From Actinomadura sp. NBRC 104412 (GTDB taxonomy: Bacteria; Actinomycetota; Actinomycetes; Streptosporangiales; Streptosporangiaceae): a stretch of DNA of 64,000 bases. The notes under the pieces are model-generated. The model worked only from the letters and a program-made list of their open reading frames with translations. It was not told the DNA's origin and did not search any database. This document shows, piece by piece, positions 1-7,977 of the stretch. Every line of letters starts with the position of its first letter. Position 1 is the first letter of the stretch. The position numbers and the translations under genes are program-made. The stretch spans positions 1 through 64,000 of the forward strand of contig NZ_BSTM01000029.1 in NCBI RefSeq assembly GCF_030269515.1. Direction: 5' to 3'.

Positions 1-308
1 CCAAGCTGGACCACGCGGGAAGGGCGACCACGTGTCGGCCCTTCGAGGTCTGACCTGAACCGCCGCTCAGACGGCCTTGTCGGCGCCCTTCCCGCCCCAA
101 CCACGCCTTATTCAGTGGGCTCCTAGCGGCTTCGACGATCAACTCAGCCTAAGATCTTGTAAATCGGCAAACCTCCCGACAAGATCGGACATCGAAGATA
201 CTCAAGGTCAATTTTAGGTAGATTATCCAGCCATTCCCATGAACCCGCCGAGGCGATAGCGCGTCCCCCTTTCTGAGTACGCAGGGCAACTCGGAAAAAG
301 GAGGATGC
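1..308. other. Intergenic stretch, no gene supported
   Basis: No convincing gene is visible in the first 308 bases. The plus strand could carry the last codons of a gene cut by the window edge (a frame from base 3 ends at a TGA near 51), but the piece is too short to judge. The stretch from about 140 to 235 is visibly richer in A and T than the rest and probably holds the promoter of the following secreted protein. A strong AGGAGG ribosome binding site lies at about 299-304. Confidence 0.5.
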
Positions 309-884
309 ATGAAGATCGCACTGCGCCTGGCCGCGATCCTGGTCGCGGTCGCGCTGGGCGCCGGGACGATGGGGGCCGCGCACGCGGACGGCCCGAAGAC
401 CGACCGGCGGGTCGTGGCGGCCATCGAGGCCCAGCCGTGGGTCGTGCTCCAGCAGGGCGACACCGGCTACCGGGTCACCTCGGCCCGGTGCTTCCTGACC
501 CAGTTCGGCTTCTTCGACGACTGCCGTACCGATGCCGACACCTTCGACGCGGAGCTGGCCGCCGCCGTCGGCAGGTACCAGGACGCCCGGGACCTTCCGA
601 GGACCGGGAGGATCGACGCGGAGACCTGGCTCGCGATGCGCTACGACCACGGTGTCGCCGGTCCGGGAGACCGCCGTTCCCACCTGGTCAGGGGCCTCCA
701 GCACGCGCTGAACATGCTGGGCGACGCCATCCCGGTGGACGGGATCTACGGCAGCCGCACCACGACGGCCGTCAGGAACTTCCAGACGCGCAAGTCCATC
801 GACAGTGACGGCCTGGTGGGGCCCATCACCTTCCGCGCCATGTTCGCCGAGGGCGCCGAGGCCGCCCGCACGCCCGGCCTGTAG
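309..884 (+). CDS. Secreted peptidoglycan-binding domain protein
   Basis: A 191-residue exported protein predicted to bind cell-wall peptidoglycan. Residues 1-26 form a typical signal peptide (MKIALRLAAILVAVALGAG..., likely cleaved after AHA). The mature part carries two peptidoglycan-binding-1-like three-helix repeats, about residues 45-110 and 118-180; the second has the family pattern LQHALNMLG...VDGIYGSRTTTAVRNFQ...GLVGPITF. No hydrolase or transpeptidase domain is present, so binding alone is inferred. The start at 309 is chosen over an out-of-frame ATG at 305 because it sits correctly behind AGGAGG and begins the signal peptide. It is a single-gene unit, convergent with the next gene. 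Confidence 0.85.
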   Translation: MKIALRLAAILVAVALGAGTMGAAHADGPKTDRRVVAAIEAQPWVVLQQGDTGYRVTSARCFLTQFGFFDDCRTDADTFDAELAAAVGRYQDARDLPRTGRIDAETWLAMRYDHGVAGPGDRRSHLVRGLQHALNMLGDAIPVDGIYGSRTTTAVRNFQTRKSIDSDGLVGPITFRAMFAEGAEAARTPGL

Positions 885-927
885 GCCGCTCCCCAGCGTC
901 GTCTCCTGTGAGCGGCCCCGAACGTCC

Positions 928-955
928 CCTCCCGGTCGCCCCTCCGGCCGGGAGG
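928..955. terminator. Hairpin between convergent genes
   Basis: An 8-bp perfect inverted repeat (CCTCCCGG at 928-935, CCGGGAGG at 948-955) with a 12-base loop lies between the stops of two convergent genes. There is no T tract on either side, as is common in actinomycetes. It could end transcription from both directions. Confidence 0.45.
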
Positions 956-965
956 TCCCGCGAGC

Positions 966-1904
966 TCATGGCCGGCGCCCGTTCAACGAGGGGTTGAACT
1001 GGCCCGCGACCAGGGCGGACAGCGCCAGGACGAACCCGGCGACCTGGAGGGGCGTGAAGACCTCGCCCAGCAGCACCATGCCCAGAAGCGCGGCGACCAG
1101 CGGGGACAGCAGCCCCAGGAGCGCGGTCGCGGTGACCGGCAGGCGCCCGATGCCCCGGAACCAGAGCACGTAGGCGACCAGGCCCCCGATGGTGGCGAGC
1201 CAGAGATAGCCCGCGGCGGCCGGCGCGCCGATATGGGCGGGCACGCCCTCGAAGAGCAACACCAGAGGGAGAAGGAACAACCCGCCGCTGGAGAGCAGCC
1301 AGGCGGTGAGCGTCAACGGACCCACCCCGGCCGGTCGTCCCCAGCGCTTGGTGAGCGTCACGCCGGTCGCCATGGCCGCGGCTCCGCCGAGCCCCGCGAG
1401 GACGCCCGTCGCGTCGAGGCCCGCGCCGGGACCGATCACGACGAGGCCGACCCCGACGACTCCGGCCGTCCCCCACGCGAACCGCCAGGACGAGGGCGGC
1501 TCCCGCAGCACGGCGACGGCCAGCCCCGCCACGATCAGCGGCTGTGCCGCGCCCAGGGTCGCCGCGACACCGCCGGGCAGCCGCTCGGCCGCGAGGAAGA
1601 GCAGCGGGAAGAACGCGCCGATGTTGAGGACGCCGAGCACCGGGGCCTTCCACCACCAGTCGCCGCGCGGCAGCGTCCGGGAGAGCGCGACGGCGAGCAG
1701 GCCGAGGGGCAGCGCGCGCATCAGCGACGCGAAGAGCGGATGGCCTGGAGGCAGGAGCTCGGTGGTCACCGAGTAGGTGGTGCCCCACGCCATCGGGGCC
1801 AGGGCGGTCACGACGACGAGCGCGGCGTGGCGGCCGGGATGCACTCGGCCGTCCCCGCCCCCGAGCCGCGCCCGCCGCTGGTCGGGGGCCGTGATGGTGG
1901 TCAT
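966..1904 (-). CDS. EamA/DMT-family membrane transporter
   Basis: A 312-residue integral membrane protein with about ten hydrophobic segments and the two-fold EamA repeat (first half near residues 30-155, second near 165-300). The conserved AP.AWGTTYSV opening of EamA proteins is seen at about residues 36-46. The family exports small metabolites such as amino acids, purines or drugs by the drug/metabolite superfamily mechanism; the substrate cannot be told from sequence. It is divergent from a LysR regulator, the usual arrangement for LysR-controlled exporters, and shares a 79-bp promoter region with it. Confidence 0.9.
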   Translation of the reverse strand: MTTITAPDQRRARLGGGDGRVHPGRHAALVVVTALAPMAWGTTYSVTTELLPPGHPLFASLMRALPLGLLAVALSRTLPRGDWWWKAPVLGVLNIGAFFPLLFLAAERLPGGVAATLGAAQPLIVAGLAVAVLREPPSSWRFAWGTAGVVGVGLVVIGPGAGLDATGVLAGLGGAAAMATGVTLTKRWGRPAGVGPLTLTAWLLSSGGLFLLPLVLLFEGVPAHIGAPAAAGYLWLATIGGLVAYVLWFRGIGRLPVTATALLGLLSPLVAALLGMVLLGEVFTPLQVAGFVLALSALVAGQFNPSLNGRRP

Positions 1905-1960
1905 GCACGGAAGTCTCGGCCGCTTCCGACCATCTGTCCAACATATGGTTCATATCGCAT

Positions 1961-1979
1961 CTATCTGTTTCTAAGATAG
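1961..1979. promoter_or_regulatory. LysR-type operator candidate
   Basis: CTATCT at 1961-1966 and AGATAG at 1974-1979 form a dyad containing ATC-N9-GAT, which matches the general T-N11-A / ATC-N9-GAT pattern of LysR-family boxes. It lies just upstream of the LysR start (1984), where autoregulation normally occurs, and within the promoter region of the divergent exporter. A second AT-rich near-palindrome (AACATATGGTT, about 1940-1950) lies closer to the exporter. Confidence 0.45.
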
Positions 1980-1983
1980 TTGG

Positions 1984-2868
1984 ATGGATCTTCAGCAGTT
2001 GCGGTACGTCGTCGCCGTGGCGGAGACCCGCAACTTCACCCGTGCCGCCGAGCGGTGTTTCATCGCGCAGTCCGCGCTGAGCCAGCGGGTCGCGAACCTG
2101 GAACGCGAGCTCGGCGTGAAGCTGTTCGCGCGCACCAGCCGCCGGGTCGAGATCACCCCCGCCGGGGAGGCGTTCCTCCCGTCGGCGCGGCAGGCGCTCG
2201 AAGCGGCGGAGCGCGCCGTGGCCGAGGCCGCCGCCGCGGTGGGCCTGGTACGAGGCAGGCTCGCGGTCGGCGTCATCCCCACCGTCGCGGCCATTGACAT
2301 GCCCGCCGTGCTCCAGCATTTCCGCGAACGGCATCCCGAGGTGCGGGTCAGCCTGCGCGTGGGCGGCAGCGACCTGCTCACCGCCCAGGTGGCGTCCGGC
2401 GAGCTGGATGTCGCGGCGCTCGGGCTGCCGGAGGGCGACCGGCCCCGTGGCGTGCGGGTGCGGCGGCTCGCCGTCGACCGGCTCGTCGCCGTCGTCCCGG
2501 CCACGCACCCGCTGGCGGGCGAGGCCAGGGTCGGTCTTCGGCGGCTCGCCGAGGAGACCTTCGTCGACTTCCCCGCCCGCTCCCCCGGCCGCGCCCAGAG
2601 CGACCGTGCCTTCGCGGCGGCCGGCCTCGTGCGCGACGTCGCCTTCGAGGTCACGGTGCCGGACCTGCTCGTCCGGATCGTGCGCCAGGGGCTGGCGATC
2701 GCGCTGCTGCCCTCGGCCATCACCGGGAACTACCCCGGCCTGGCGACGGTCCCGGTCGTCGACGGGCCCTCCCGGGTCGAGTACCTGATCTGGAGCGAGT
2801 TCAACCCCAGCCCCGCGACCCAGGCGTTCCTCCGGTCGCTGGACGAGGTCGCCAAGCGGGCGGACTAG
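1984..2868 (+). CDS. LysR-family transcriptional regulator
   Basis: A 294-residue DNA-binding regulator of normal LysR length. Residues 1-60 hold the winged helix-turn-helix (MDLQQLRYVVAVAETRNFTR..., AQSALSQRVANLERELGVKLF), and residues 88-290 form the periplasmic-binding-like effector domain. The effector is unknown. The gene is divergent from the DMT exporter and probably controls it. Its TAG stop overlaps the stop of the amine oxidase remnant on the other strand. Confidence 0.92.
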   Translation: MDLQQLRYVVAVAETRNFTRAAERCFIAQSALSQRVANLERELGVKLFARTSRRVEITPAGEAFLPSARQALEAAERAVAEAAAAVGLVRGRLAVGVIPTVAAIDMPAVLQHFRERHPEVRVSLRVGGSDLLTAQVASGELDVAALGLPEGDRPRGVRVRRLAVDRLVAVVPATHPLAGEARVGLRRLAEETFVDFPARSPGRAQSDRAFAAAGLVRDVAFEVTVPDLLVRIVRQGLAIALLPSAITGNYPGLATVPVVDGPSRVEYLIWSEFNPSPATQAFLRSLDEVAKRAD

Positions 2869-3168
2869 AGCGTCCGGTCGGCGCCGTCCCTTCGGCAGGC
2901 CCGTGCCACCGCCTCCGCTGCGGCCCCGCCGGAACGGACGGCGCCCTCGATGTAGCCGTACCAGCGCGGTGAGGTCTCCGCCCCCGCCCAGTGGATCGGC
3001 CCGACGGGAGCGCGCCACGCGGAGCCGTGCCACGTCCAGGCACCCGGCGGGAACACCGCCGAGTACGCACCCCGCGTGAAGGCTTCACCGTTCCAGTCGC
3101 GCTCGACGAGGCCCACCGGCGCGGCGGCCCGGTCGCCGAACAGGCGGACCAGCGTTTTTATGCGCTCC
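2865..3168 (-). pseudogene. Flavin monoamine oxidase, C-terminal remnant
   Basis: About 100 codons on the minus strand match the end of FAD-dependent amine oxidases. They run from an LVRLFGDRAAAPVG segment through VERDWNGEAFTRGAYSAVFP to the C-terminal FAD-contact motif IHWAGAETSPRWYGYIEGAV. Recognisable similarity stops near 3168; the Rossmann FAD-binding N-terminus and about three quarters of a usual 450-residue enzyme are missing, and the space upstream is taken by the prs promoter region. There is no plausible start. This is a decayed or truncated gene with the true reading frame intact to its stop, so the loss looks fairly recent. Confidence 0.8.
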
Positions 3169-3346
3169 GAGCATTTCCGGCCCGGCGCCGTGATGTCAAC
3201 GACCTCACCCACCTGGGGAGGGGGCCGCGCGGTGTTATGGGCGGTCACCCGGGTAGGAGGCTGCCGTAATCGGACTCGCGGGCAACGATCCTTCGGTGAC
3301 GTGATCGCAGACCAACGCCGAGCAGACCATCGTTCAAGGGAGGACA

Positions 3347-3409
3347 ATGGCCGGCCCGAACGGACGCCGAGCGGAGCATCCGGATGACTGGGATCAAGGC
3401 GACCGGTGA
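3347..3409 (+). CDS. Possible 20-residue leader ORF before prs
   Basis: An ATG at 3347 lies behind a strong AAGGGAGG sequence and opens a 20-codon frame that ends with TGA at 3407-3409. It overlaps the first codons of the PRPP synthetase gene in another frame. The peptide (starts MAGPNGRR) has no recognisable features. Either it is a small translated leader that couples translation to prs, or the ribosome binding site is fortuitous. Sequence alone cannot decide. Confidence 0.3.
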   Translation: MAGPNGRRAEHPDDWDQGDR

Positions 3410-4361
3410 GCGGAAGCTGATGCTGTTCTCCGGCCGCGGGCATCGGGAACTCGCCGAGGACGTGGCCGGGCGGCTCGGCACCGGGGTGACCCCGGCGGAG
3501 CTGAAGGACTTCGCCAACGGCGAGATCTACGTGCGGTACGAGGAGTCGGTCCGCGGCTGCGACGCGTTCGTGCTCCAGGCCCACACCGCGCCGATCAACC
3601 ACCGGATCATGGAGCAGTTGATCATGGTGGACGCGCTGAAGCGCGCGTCGGCCGAGCGGATCACGGTGGTGGCGCCGTTCTTCGGGTACGCGCGGCAGGA
3701 CAAGAAGCACCGGGGCCGGGAGCCGGTGTCGGCCCGGCTGATGGCCGACCTGTTCACGGCGGCGGGGGCCGACAGGCTCATGGTCGTCGATCTGCACACC
3801 GCCCAGATCCAGGGGTTCTTCGACGGTCCGGTGGACCATCTGCACGCGATGCCGCTGCTGGCCGACCATGTCGCGCGACTGGTCGGGTCGTCCGAGCTGA
3901 CGATCGTGGCGCCGGACGCGGGACGGGTGCGGGTGGCCGAGCGGTGGACCGACCGGGCCGGCTGCGCGCTGGCGATCATCCACAAGCGCCGGGATCCGGC
4001 CCGTCCCGGCGAGATCAGCGTGCAGGACGTGGTCGGCGAGATCGCCGGGCGCACCTGCGTCATCGTCGACGACATGATCGACACGGGTGGCACCATCGTG
4101 CGGGCGGCCGAGGCGCTCGCGGCCCGGGGCGCTGCCGAGATCATCGCCGCGGCGACGCACGGGGTGTTCTCCGGGGACGCCGCCGAGCGGCTGGCCGCGT
4201 CCGCCGTCTCCCGTCTGATCATCACCGACACGCTGCCGCTCCCCCCGGGGTTCCACTTCGACGACCTCACCGTGCTGTCGATCTCGCCGCTGGTCGCCCG
4301 CGCCATCCGGGAGGTCTTCACCGACGGGTCGGTGACCACGCTCTTCGAAGGTGAGAGCTGA
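3384..4361 (+). CDS. prs: Ribose-phosphate pyrophosphokinase (PRPP synthetase)
   Basis: A 325-residue enzyme of full family length that makes 5-phosphoribosyl-1-pyrophosphate from ribose 5-phosphate and ATP in the cytosol, for nucleotide, histidine and tryptophan synthesis. Visible motifs are the flexible-loop region FFGYARQDKKHRGREPVSA (about residues 93-111), the DLHTAQIQGFFDGPVDHL segment, and the PRPP-binding loop CVIVDDMIDTGGTI (about 226-239). The start at 3384 has GGAG seven bases upstream; ATG 3420 is an alternative. It lies away from glmU, the usual neighbour of the main prs, so it may be a second copy. A type III polyketide synthase follows after 49 bases. Confidence 0.93.
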   Translation: MTGIKATGERKLMLFSGRGHRELAEDVAGRLGTGVTPAELKDFANGEIYVRYEESVRGCDAFVLQAHTAPINHRIMEQLIMVDALKRASAERITVVAPFFGYARQDKKHRGREPVSARLMADLFTAAGADRLMVVDLHTAQIQGFFDGPVDHLHAMPLLADHVARLVGSSELTIVAPDAGRVRVAERWTDRAGCALAIIHKRRDPARPGEISVQDVVGEIAGRTCVIVDDMIDTGGTIVRAAEALAARGAAEIIAAATHGVFSGDAAERLAASAVSRLIITDTLPLPPGFHFDDLTVLSISPLVARAIREVFTDGSVTTLFEGES

Positions 4362-4410
4362 CACGGGCCGGACGACCAGTAATCGAGCGCAGGCATTTCG
4401 GGGGGAATTC

Positions 4411-5490
4411 ATGCGTGTGGCAGCCGTAGAGACCGTCCTACCGGAGCATCACTACGACCAGCACCAGATCACCGAGGCGGTCGCGGCGTGGACGGAGGCC
4501 GACGAGCGGCTTCTGCGGCGCTTCCACGACGCCACCCGGGTGTCGGGGCGGAACCTGGCGCTGCCGATCGAGCAGTACGAGAAGCTCAAGGGCTTCACCG
4601 CCGCCAACGACCTCTACATCGGCACCGCGCTGCGGCTGGGAGAGCAGGCCGTGCGCGGCGCGCTGGAGGCGTCCGGGATCGCGCCCGAACAGGTCGACCA
4701 ACTGGTCTTCTGCTCGTCCACCGGAGTGGCCACCCCCTCGCTGGACGCGGCCCTGGCACAGCGGGTCGGACTGCGCGAGGACGTCAAGCGGGTGCCGATC
4801 TTCGGGCTGGGCTGTGCCGCCGGGGCCGCCGGGCTGTCCCGCCTGCACGACTACCTGCGCGCCTGGCCGGACCAGGTGGCGGTGCTGGTCTGCGTGGAAC
4901 TGTGCTCGCTGACCGTCCAGCAGGACGACCACTCGGTGGCGAACCTGGTGGCCAGCGGCCTGTTCGGGGACGGCGCGGCGGCCGCGGTGGCGATCGGCGG
5001 GCGGCGCGAGGAGGCCGAGGCGGCCGGGCGGGGCCGGGCGGCCGAGGCCCGCCGGGGTCCCCGGGTGGTGGCGACCCGCAGCAGGCTCTATCCCGAGACC
5101 GCGCGGCTGATGGGCTGGGACGTCGGCGAGCACGGCTTCCGGATCGTGCTGGCGGCCGACCTGGTCGACCAGGTCGAGGCGTGCCTGGCCGACGACGTCT
5201 CCTCCTTCCTGGGCGAGCACGGGCTGTCGCCGGGCCGGGTGTCCTCGTGGGTGTGCCATCCCGGCGGGCCGAAGGTCATCGAGAAGATCGCCGAGGTGCT
5301 CGCGCTCGACCACGGCGAGCTGGACCTGACCTGGGACTCGCTGCAGAGGATCGGCAACCTCTCCTCGGTGTCGGTGCTGAACGTGCTCCAGGAGACGATC
5401 GCGCGGCGGCGCCCGCCGGCGGACGAGCCCGGCCTGCTCATGGCCCTGGGCCCCGGCTTCTCGGCCGAACTCGTCCTGCTGCGCTGGTGA
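4411..5490 (+). CDS. Type III polyketide synthase (chalcone synthase-like)
   Basis: A 359-residue homodimeric ketosynthase of the chalcone/stilbene synthase fold, which condenses malonyl-CoA units onto an acyl-CoA starter. The catalytic triad is visible: Cys135 in FGLGCAAGAAG, His283 in VCHPGGPK and Asn316 in RIGNLSSVSV. The C-terminal GPGFSAELVLL glycine motif is present. The start at 4411 follows GGGGGAATTC; the open frame runs upstream into prs without a better start. The product cannot be predicted. The sequence looks closer to the Pks10/Pks11/PhlD-like group than to RppA, which is inference. No methyltransferase or oxidase follows it. Confidence 0.9.
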   Translation: MRVAAVETVLPEHHYDQHQITEAVAAWTEADERLLRRFHDATRVSGRNLALPIEQYEKLKGFTAANDLYIGTALRLGEQAVRGALEASGIAPEQVDQLVFCSSTGVATPSLDAALAQRVGLREDVKRVPIFGLGCAAGAAGLSRLHDYLRAWPDQVAVLVCVELCSLTVQQDDHSVANLVASGLFGDGAAAAVAIGGRREEAEAAGRGRAAEARRGPRVVATRSRLYPETARLMGWDVGEHGFRIVLAADLVDQVEACLADDVSSFLGEHGLSPGRVSSWVCHPGGPKVIEKIAEVLALDHGELDLTWDSLQRIGNLSSVSVLNVLQETIARRRPPADEPGLLMALGPGFSAELVLLRW

Positions 5491-5502
5491 GGCCGCCCCG
5501 CA

Positions 5503-5519
5503 CCCGGCCGTCGGCCGGG
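5503..5519. terminator. Hairpin between convergent genes
   Basis: CCCGGCC (5503-5509), a 3-base loop and GGCCGGG (5513-5519) form a compact GC hairpin in the 30-base gap between the polyketide synthase stop and the convergent hemerythrin stop. It is a likely shared terminator, without a T tract. Confidence 0.5.
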
Positions 5520-5520
5520 G

Positions 5521-6093
5521 CTACCCGCCGTCGCGGGCCGCGCGGATCAGATCGCGGACGCGGTCGGCCATCGCCACCGCGGGCCCCGCGAGAAGGTTCT
5601 TGGTGGCGCTCTCCGTCCCCGGATGCGGGTGGGTCGACGCGATGGACTCGGCCGCCCGCACCGCCGCCGCCATGCCGCGGCGCTGGCCGTCGGTGAACTC
5701 GTCCCCGAGCCGCTCGAACTCGTAGCGCTCCTCCGCGCGGGCGTGCGTCAGCACCTCGATGCGCAGCCGGTCCAGCTTGTCCAGGAAGGCCGGGTCGGCG
5801 GTGTCCATGCCGTCCAGCTCGGCCAGCATCTCCTTGGCCTGCCGCTCCTCCTTCAGCCGGTCGTCGACGATGCCCTCGCCGCCGGGCAGGCTGCGCCGCG
5901 CCATGGGGTGCACGATCTCCTCCTCGGCGGTCTCGTGGACGGCCAGCAGCCGGACCAGGTCCTGGAAGGCGTCCGCGCGGGCCTGTCCGGACGAGCGGAG
6001 CGTCAGGTCGAACAGGTCCCGGATGCGGCCGTGCTGTTCGCGCAGCAGCCCGACGATGTCGTCGGTCTGCGGAACCGCGGGTGTCGTGGTCAT
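5521..6093 (-). CDS. Hemerythrin-domain protein
   Basis: A 190-residue soluble protein with a hemerythrin HHE four-helix domain in residues about 12-145. Candidate diiron ligands are His in REQHGRIRDLFD, the pair in AVHETAEEEIVHP and HARAEERYEFERL (HxxxE). The family binds oxygen, nitric oxide or iron and is often linked to oxidative or nitrosative stress; the exact role here is unknown. The start at 6093 (MTTTPAVPQTDD) is preferred because the domain begins right after it and GGGAGC lies upstream; the longer frame is not supported. It is divergent from a ferritin-like protein, sharing a 199-bp region. Confidence 0.88.
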   Translation of the reverse strand: MTTTPAVPQTDDIVGLLREQHGRIRDLFDLTLRSSGQARADAFQDLVRLLAVHETAEEEIVHPMARRSLPGGEGIVDDRLKEERQAKEMLAELDGMDTADPAFLDKLDRLRIEVLTHARAEERYEFERLGDEFTDGQRRGMAAAVRAAESIASTHPHPGTESATKNLLAGPAVAMADRVRDLIRAARDGG

Positions 6094-6292
6094 CGGTGCT
6101 CCCTTGCACACGTTGATCGGCGCGTCGATCGGTGCGTGCCCCGTACCCGCGGAAACGGCGCCCCCGTCCGGCGGCAAGGCAAACACTGCGCAAAGCGCGG
6201 CGGCGGCGCGTGAGGAAGGACGAGCCGGGGGTACGGGCGCGCATGCATCGGCCTCCGGGCGACCCACCGTCCCGGCGAAGAAAGGTGAAACC

Positions 6293-7504
6293 GTGGCCTT
6301 CAACCCGCTCGAACACCGGGGCATCCCGCTCGACCGGCAGATCCGCAACTGGAGCGAGCTCAACGTGGCGCCCGTCGACCCGGACCGGGCCGACCCGTAC
6401 ACCAAGTGCCGCATCATCACGATGAACGGCATCGAGGTGGAGGCGATCATGTTCAGCCACCACTTCAACCGGGTCTGCCCGGATCCGGAGGTCAAACGGC
6501 AACTCGCCGAGGTGCGCTACATCGAGCAACAGCAGCAGAAGGCGGTCAACTGGCTGCTGCCCGGACAAGCCTCGGTCCTGGAGACCACCATCGCCTACGA
6601 GCAGGTAGCGGTGGACCTCACCGGCTGGGTCGCGCGCATGGAACCCGACCCGTACCTCAGGCAGGCGTACGAGTTCGGGGTGCTGGAGGACTTCGACCAC
6701 CTGTACCGGTACGCCAACCTGTACGAGATGATCGAACACCGCAAGGCCGAGAAGGTCATCGGCGACCTGACCGAGATGATCCCAGGACGGCCCACCGCCC
6801 GGCACCACCGCGACCCGGCCGACAACGTCCGCGACCCCTACGACCGGAACACCACGGCGCCGATCTCCAAGCTGCACGCGCTGACCATCATGTCGGCCGA
6901 GCAGCAGACGATGAACTTCTACATGAACGTCGGCCCGATGTACATGGAGCCGATCGCGCGCCAGCTCTACCAGGAGATCGGGCTGGTGGAGGAGGAGCAC
7001 GTCACCCACTACGAGTCCCTGGTGGACCCGGGCGAGACCTGGTGGGAGCGGCTGGTCAACCACGAGTACAACGAGTGCTACCTGTACCACTCGTTCATGG
7101 AGACCGAGACCGACCCGGGCGTGAAGGGGATCTGGGAGCTGCACCTGAACATGGAGCTGGAGCACCTGCGGATCGCCTGCGACCTGATGCGCCGCCACGA
7201 CGGCCGCGACCCGGAGAGCGTGCTGGCGGCCGAGCTGCCCGCCCCGGTCACCTTCGAGCCGAACAAGGAGCTCGTGCGGAACCTGCTGGCCACCCAGATC
7301 GACCTGACCACCCTGGGCGCCGGGTACGTCCACGAGGCGCACGAGCGGTTCGAGAGGATGCAGCGGGAGATCAACGGGGACGGCAGGCCGCCGAGCGAGC
7401 GCGTGATCGACCAGCACCGGCAGATGTACGGCGGCGAGTACCGGCTGTCCACCGAGGGCGAGCACCCGGTCGCGGAGCTGCGCGAGACGGGGAGCCGCCG
7501 CTGA
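6293..7504 (+). CDS. Ferritin-like diiron-type protein of unknown function
   Basis: A 403-residue soluble, helical protein. Several ferritin-like ligand patterns are spread in two halves: YEQ and EDFDHLYRYAN in the first, AEQQTMNFY, EEEHVTHYE, EYNECYLYH and ELEHLRIACD in the second. This suggests two four-helix bundles or one long bundle holding a carboxylate-bridged diiron site. I do not recognise a characterised family. The GTG start at 6293 follows AAAGGTGAAACC; no better start exists in the upstream frame. It is divergent from the hemerythrin gene and directly upstream of archease, so it may belong to an iron or redox stress unit. Confidence 0.75.
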   Translation: MAFNPLEHRGIPLDRQIRNWSELNVAPVDPDRADPYTKCRIITMNGIEVEAIMFSHHFNRVCPDPEVKRQLAEVRYIEQQQQKAVNWLLPGQASVLETTIAYEQVAVDLTGWVARMEPDPYLRQAYEFGVLEDFDHLYRYANLYEMIEHRKAEKVIGDLTEMIPGRPTARHHRDPADNVRDPYDRNTTAPISKLHALTIMSAEQQTMNFYMNVGPMYMEPIARQLYQEIGLVEEEHVTHYESLVDPGETWWERLVNHEYNECYLYHSFMETETDPGVKGIWELHLNMELEHLRIACDLMRRHDGRDPESVLAAELPAPVTFEPNKELVRNLLATQIDLTTLGAGYVHEAHERFERMQREINGDGRPPSERVIDQHRQMYGGEYRLSTEGEHPVAELRETGSRR

Positions 7505-7956
7505 GCCCCGCCGGTCGCGGCGGTCAGGGCGGTCGGGGCGGCGAGGCCGGGCACCGCGCCGTCCCGCACACCGCGGACGTCCGCATCGAGGCATGGGGAC
7601 CGTCCAGGGAGTCCTGCGTCGCCGAAGCGGTGCGGGGCCTGGTGGAGTGCTTCGCCGAGACCGCCGGGGTCCGCCCGCGACGCCGTGTGCCGCTGGACGT
7701 CCCGCCGGGGCCGGACGCGGACCTGCTCGTGACCGTCCTGGACGAGGTGATCTACCTGCTGGAGGTCGCGGGTGAGATCGTCCTGGAGGGCCGGTTCGAG
7801 CCGACGCCGGACGGCGGGATCTCGGGCGGGCTGACGGTCGGCGACGCCGCGCAGGCCCGGCCGGTCGGCGCGGTGCCCAAGGCCGTGTCGCTGCACGACC
7901 TGCGCTTCGGCCGGAACGACGGCGGCTGGTCCTGCGCGGTCACCATCGACGTGTGA
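7501..7956 (+). CDS. Archease-like protein
   Basis: A 151-residue protein of the archease family, which activates the RNA ligase RtcB. The family pattern PHTADVRIEAWGPS is at about residues 22-35, followed by AVRGLVECFAE, the LLVTVLDEVIYLLEV segment, PKAVSLHDLRF and a C-terminal VTIDV. The frame has no ATG, GTG or TTG before the conserved region. The only plausible start is CTG at 7501, overlapping the preceding TGA as CTGA with GGGGAG about seven bases upstream, so translational coupling is likely. The gene is convergent with RtcB, its known functional partner. Confidence 0.82.
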   Translation: MSPAGRGGQGGRGGEAGHRAVPHTADVRIEAWGPSRESCVAEAVRGLVECFAETAGVRPRRRVPLDVPPGPDADLLVTVLDEVIYLLEVAGEIVLEGRFEPTPDGGISGGLTVGDAAQARPVGAVPKAVSLHDLRFGRNDGGWSCAVTIDV

Positions 7957-7977
7957 GCGCCGGGACGGGCGCGTCCG

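Noticed and set aside
826..3033. 735-codon minus-strand open frame across the DMT and LysR genes
   Set aside because: Its residues are Arg/Gly/Pro/Ala-rich with no domain, and it lies antisense to two well-recognised genes; it is a product of GC-rich codon structure.
3384..5490. Complete polyketide or terpene biosynthetic cluster around the type III synthase
   Set aside because: Neighbours are prs and a hemerythrin gene; no tailoring, transport or regulatory genes typical of a cluster are adjacent.
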